DNA of 51,749 nt, from positions 1-51,749 of the forward strand of contig JAYMSP010000439.1 of assembly GCA_036897095.1 (NCBI GenBank), written 5' to 3'. The translations under genes and the position numbers were made by a program. This DNA is from Plantago elongata. Lineage: Eukaryota > Streptophyta > Magnoliopsida > Lamiales > Plantaginaceae. Of this stretch, positions 47,464-51,749 are shown piece by piece. Numbering within the stretch: the stretch's first letter is position 1; each line of letters opens with the position of its first letter. Below the pieces are notes generated by a model. The model did not search any database. It had not been told where the DNA came from and saw only the letters and a program-made list of their open reading frames with translations.

Positions 47464-49830
47464 TCAGTAGTTCTTTAATATCTTATCGCCTGATACTCCA
47501 TCAGCTACAAGGACAGAAGTAATCTCCTGCAAGAAGCATGTCGTATGAAACAGAGAATGGATTTTAGATGTCAATACATTAACATACTTCGCAAATTAAG
47601 AGGAAACTGGTGATGTAATATGAATATACTTTTGGTAATTTACGGAGCACCTTTTGTTTTTCTTCTTTCTACAACAGCATGCAAGGAATTAGACATGATT
47701 CTCATCTATTGCATATCGTGCGCTCCCAATGCATTTTTAGAAAAAAAACAGATACAACAACAAAATAGAAATTCATGGGGATAGATTGTAGTAGGCAGAG
47801 CTGAACAGACCACCATGTGACAAAGCACAAGTCTATGATTGTTTCAGCAAGATTATTTATAACCGTGTGAGCAAGAAACTTTAAATATTAACTTGCCCAA
47901 TAAATCTCACTGAAGATTGTGCAAGCGTCCAGAGGAACCATTTTAGAATAGTTGAAACAGGGACCAGAGATCCTAACTCTAAATTATCAGGAAAATCTTA
48001 TCTCAAGAAACTTTAATATCAACTTGCCCAATATCTTACTCAAGATTGTGCAAGCATCCAGGACAATTTGAGAATAATTGAAACAGGTAACCAGAAATCC
48101 TAACTCTAAATTATCAGAAAAGGCATATCTCAAGAGAACTACAAACCTCAGCCATTTGCTTATGACCACAGAGAATGGCTCCAGTCGACTGGGGGTTCAG
48201 TATTCCTCTATCTTTAGCATATGCAGCCTGCAAAATTAACATTGTGAGAGATAATACATCAATGCAATAGATGAGATCAAACTATTCTTCCCCAAATTCT
48301 AAAGTGTGATTATTACCTGTACAAAACCACGATGGCCAGCCCAACAATCATGCGGGTGTGACAAAACTGGCACAATATCAACACCAGAAGATTCCCAGTC
48401 TCTAAATCTCTCCTACAAAATCCAAATTCACAAATTACATCTGCACGATATAACAATCAAATTTCAGACGAACGCATTGTCTTTAGAACTCATGGAGCCA
48501 GAACAGTTAATAAAACGCAAGACATTTGACTACCTGATACGCCATCCTGTTTAGGTTTCTGGCACCGTAGTAAAGCCTGACATCAGATCTTCTGTCCGCA
48601 CTAAAGCCTGACTCAATCAAAGACCTGATTGGGCTGCACATGTCACACCATAAACATAATAAGACAAGAGATAGTGATAGAAAATGCAAAACACAAATGC
48701 AATCAGCGACTGAGCAAATATAATAAAACCTTAACACTTCCTACTTATCCGATGATATGAAAGTATCTCCTTACTCAATAGCAAATAACTGGAAAGCTTG
48801 CCATTTCAAATGTTGTACAGATTGTACTCTTGAAAATGCAGGATGATAGGTAATGAGACTATGGAACAATTATGAACCAATCTACCAATCGTTAAGTTTT
48901 CTAGCAAGCGTCCCCAAAAATCAACCAGCTAATAAACCAAAAAAATGAAGAAACAACAATTTAGGAAGTAATTCAGGTGATGAAGCAATGAAACAAGAAG
49001 AATGAACAATTAGACCTGACTAGGCTGCACACGTCATACCATAAACACAATAAGACGAGATAGTGATAGGAAATGTAAATCACAAGCTCAATATAATAAA
49101 ACCTTAGCTAACTTCCTACTTATCCGATGATACGAATTACAAAAGTATTTCCTCAATAAATGCAGCTACCATTACTCCATAGCAAATAGTTTGGAAAGCT
49201 TGCGATCTCAAATGTTGAACTAATGTACTCTTGCACATGTAAGATGATAGACAATGAGACTATATGGAACAATTATGAATCAATCATCTAATAAACAAAG
49301 AGAATGAAGAAACAACAACTTCAGAAGTAATTTGAAGCAATGAAACAGGAAAAATGAAGAAAAGTAGACCTGATTCCAGATCCAGTGGCGAAAATAAGCA
49401 CCGTCTGAAAACTCGAGATCCGATCGATATCAAAACCACGACCAATAACCGGACTCAGCTCCACCAATTCCCCTTCCCGCGAATTACAAAGCAGCTCGGC
49501 CGTGGAGCCTGTGATCGATTTCACGAGGAACTCAAAAACGCCTCGCGAAACGGCGAGATTCGGCGGCGATGCGATAGCGAGAAACGTCGGCCAGGCGTTC
49601 TTATTGAGGAGTCGGAGTTGTAAGTACTGGCCGGGCTTTGTGTAGGAGGCGGCGAGGCCAGGTGAATCGGAGACGTCGATAGTGATGTTGAAGAGCGATT
49701 CTGCGGCGGGAGAGATTTTGATGAGCTGGCTCGGTGTCCAGGGGGTGGGGCTGACACGTGCGGCGGCGGAGGCGGAGGAGCTGCGACGGAGGAGGAGAGG
49801 GGTTAGGGATTTGAGTTTGGAGAAGGTCAT
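47464..49830 (-). CDS. FAD/NAD(P)-binding oxidoreductase, fruit protein pKIWI502-like
   Basis: Five exons on the minus strand: 49830-49370, 48633-48534, 48412-48317, 48227-48147, 47526-47464; 266 aa. The Ser/Ala/Arg-rich N-terminus (about 1-27) resembles a plastid or mitochondrial transit peptide. The ferredoxin-reductase-like fold follows: KPGQYLQLR (65-73) in the flavin-binding barrel, then FATGSGISPIRSLIESG (about 147-163) as the glycine-rich pyridine-nucleotide motif, LYYGARN, PHDCWAGHRGFVQ, GAILCGHKQMAE and an ADGVSGDKILKNY end. The match to kiwifruit pKIWI502 / Arabidopsis At1g15140 is convincing from memory; its physiological reaction is not well defined. Introns 1 and 4 contain internal duplications. 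Confidence 0.9.
47874..48130. repeat. Tandem duplication in intron 4 of the pKIWI502-like gene
   Basis: Two units of about 125-130 bp sharing CAAGAAACTTTAA, AACTTGCCCAATA, AAGATTGTGCAAGC, TTGAAACAGG and CCTAACTCTAAATTATCAG in the same order (first from 47874, second from about 48004). The right unit ends at exon 4. Confidence 0.85.
48620..49320. repeat. Tandem duplication in intron 1 of the pKIWI502-like gene
   Basis: Two units of about 320-380 bp (from about 48620 and from about 49012) with shared blocks including CTTCCTACTTATCCGATGAT, ATAAGAC(A)GAGATAGTGATAG, GGAAAGCTTGC and GAGACTAT(AT)GGAACAATTATG. The left unit includes the real exon 2 acceptor and the first bases of exon 2. The right unit carries a decayed copy of that acceptor inside the intron. 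Confidence 0.85.
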
Positions 49831-50791
49831 GGGTGGGTAGAGGAGGAATGATTGGGTGTGGAGAGGTGCATGGGAGGGGGAGGAGGAGAGTGTTTGGGAT
49901 TTGGTAACTGGAACATTATTTACGGCTCTTCAAATCAACGTCCATGAGTTGTTTTTAACTAAAATTAAGAGACTTTGTCGAATGCCACGTGCTCTGGTGG
50001 TACTCCGATCATACCAAGTTTCAAGAGGGGACGAGACGCAACATTGACAAATGAAATGAGTGTTTGTTGACGAGTCGACTAGTCTAGACACACTTTTAAC
50101 GACAACTAGTCGACGATACAAGGTGTAGATTTATGTGTAAAAAAAAAGAATGTTAGAATGTTAAAAGAAATTATATGACTGTTCCTTCAATAAAAATTAG
50201 CTTCACATTTTTAACCAACCAACTTTTACATTTCCACTCATCAATATCGCATAGCAGTACTCACTTTAAGCACATACATTTGAGTCCACATATAGTTTTT
50301 ATATATTTACCTAAAAGCTGCTTCAGGTACAATTGTTTCAGTTTTAGTGGAAAACTAGTACTGACTCAATTAAAAGAATTTATAACTATCCAAGATAAGC
50401 CAAATAAGAGAAATTGGAAAGGACAGATACAATTCATGACTGTTAATTGGTGCCAAACAGCCCTAATAATAGACATCAGTACCACAAGTAAAGCAATTAA
50501 GCAACAGATGATTTGAAATCAAATTCAGGCAAAAATATACAAGTTTCTTTCTTTACCCTCTTTATTACCCAATAAAACAAACTGGGACTGCGGGGCAGGC
50601 AAAAGCCTCTAGTCACCCTGTCTGTATAAAACTTCCCGAATTACAAATGATAACATCAGACTTGAAAAAATTGAAAACTTGGTTCCGGAGAAATAAAATC
50701 TCCCAAAAGATTCAGGCAATGCCACCAACTAAAATTATTTTCGCAATCATCCATAGACTGAAAAAAAGTGTCGTTCAAAAACAAGATATAT
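49831..50791. other. Intergenic between the oxidoreductase and ATP synthase beta
   Basis: Promoter side of the minus-strand oxidoreductase (G/A-rich to about 49900), AT-rich spacer, then the 3' UTR of the minus-strand ATP synthase gene (roughly 50560-50791). No gene recognised. Confidence 0.5.
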
Positions 50792-51749
50792 CTAAGATGA
50801 CTCCTTCGAGATCTTCTCAGCCTTCGCAAGGACCTCATCGATTCCTCCAACCATGTAGAACGACTGCTCAGGAAGATCATCAAACTTCCCGTCCAACACT
50901 CCCTGTTAAACAATATAATCATGTGAGATGCATGGCTTGATGATCTAAGACCACACGTTAGACAAAATGCATTTGAACACGTATTACAAGATTACAGGAA
51001 TTCCACATCCCCAATAATACTACATGCTTCATAACAGTACAATCAATTGCATACAAGAAAATATGCAAGTTTTAAGTGTATGTGTTAAGGTGTTTAACCG
51101 TCCCAAGTATGTAAGCCTAAAAAATAATTTACTGCATGTTTGGTATATAACTAAAGCGGAGTATCCATCAGTTAAAATATTTCAGGGTATTCGATTTGTA
51201 TCTTCTAGAGTAAAAATTTTAACTCAATTTTCTGCACTAAACAATACAGTGTATCATTATATTTCTACCCTACTCTTGCATCATTTTTACTTTTCCAATC
51301 AAACTAAAAACTTAAAACAAATCAAATCAAATAACATTAAAACTATAAAACACATCACTTCCTGTATAACCCTATAAACCATATAAATTTCAACTCTATC
51401 CCAAACACCAATTTCGTATAGCTCAATTTTAACTCAATTAGTATTCAAAAACTAAAAATTTTATTTAACTCAATTTATTAACTCTGTACCAAAAAGCCAG
51501 TTAAGTTTCAAAGACCCAGAAAGGAAACGGTGACTATTTCCATAATATAAAAGACTCATTTTCAATAACGCGCAGCAGTGTAACAAAACAGAACAAATAA
51601 AATATAACTGAAGACATTTATAATACCTGGAAGCTGGCAATGCTTTCCTTCAACTCAACGTATTTTCCAGGAGCACCAGTGAAGACCTCAGCAACATGGA
51701 ACGGCTGGCTCAAAAATCTTTGAATCTTACGGGCACGTGCAACAGTCAA
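50792..51749 (-). CDS. Mitochondrial ATP synthase subunit beta, C-terminal part (cut by window end)
   Basis: Two minus-strand exons, 51749-51627 and 50902-50792, separated by a 724-bp GT-AG intron, encode the last 77 residues. The penultimate exon reads [21 protein letters not shown] (split here: [10 protein letters not shown], then [11 protein letters not shown]) and [19 protein letters not shown]; the last reads [20 protein letters not shown] ... AEKISKESS. These are the hallmark C-terminal sequences of plant F1 beta, the catalytic subunit of the mitochondrial F1Fo ATP synthase. [14 protein letters not shown] distinguishes it from the chloroplast-encoded AtpB. The nucleotide-binding part lies beyond the right edge. 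The frame is complete at the edge (51749 begins a codon). Confidence 0.93.

Noticed and set aside
50656..50922. Minus-strand 88-codon frame over the ATP synthase last exon
   Set aside because: Different frame from the F1 beta C-terminus, whose conserved sequence clearly fixes the real frame.

Overview
Eukaryotic nuclear DNA from a flowering plant, almost certainly a eudicot. Genes are split by short GT-AG introns, intergenic DNA is AT-rich, several promoters have TATA boxes, and the products are plant families: GH9 endoglucanase, mid-SUN protein, sucrose-phosphate synthase, ATL RING-H2 ligase, Whirly and pKIWI502-type oxidoreductase. I saw no CRISPR array, rRNA gene, intact tRNA gene or bacterial operon. 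Exon coordinates were derived by hand from splice signals, frame continuity and family conservation.

Layout. 1-5.2 kb is gene-poor; a probable Helitron 3' end lies at 504-539. 5.3-7.4 kb (+): secreted GH9 cellulase. 8.1-8.6 kb (+): small secreted 12-cysteine peptide. 10.2-11.1 kb (-): RRM protein resembling RBM7. 14.2-16.8 kb (+): mid-SUN gene A. 18.1-22.9 kb (+): complete 14-exon sucrose-phosphate synthase. 23.3-24.1 kb (-): J-domain gene with a frameshift. 25.7-28.0 kb (+): ATL7/ATL59-type RING-H2 ligase. 28.7-40.4 kb: three tandem repeat units, each carrying a minus-strand WHIRLY2 gene; copies 1 and 3 are intact, copy 2 is dead. Copy 2 also carries a tRNA-derived SINE in an intron and two MITE-like elements just upstream. 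43.7-46.3 kb (+): mid-SUN gene B, paralogue of A. 47.5-49.8 kb (-): pKIWI502-like FAD/NAD(P) oxidoreductase with duplicated intron sequence. 50.8-51.7 kb (-): the last two exons of mitochondrial ATP synthase beta, cut by the window edge.

These are separate transcription units, not a pathway. The order RBM7-like, SPS, ATL resembles what I recall around Arabidopsis At4g10110-At4g10160, while WHY2 and a mid-SUN gene recall At1g71260 and At1g71360; both need checking. The most informative part is the WHY2 triplication. It gives a relative history: one divergence into copy 1 and the copy 2/3 lineage, a second duplication, then decay of copy 2. Paralogous sites lacking the insert date the SINE, and more loosely the hAT-like element, to after the copy 2/3 split. 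No obviously new biochemical system is visible.
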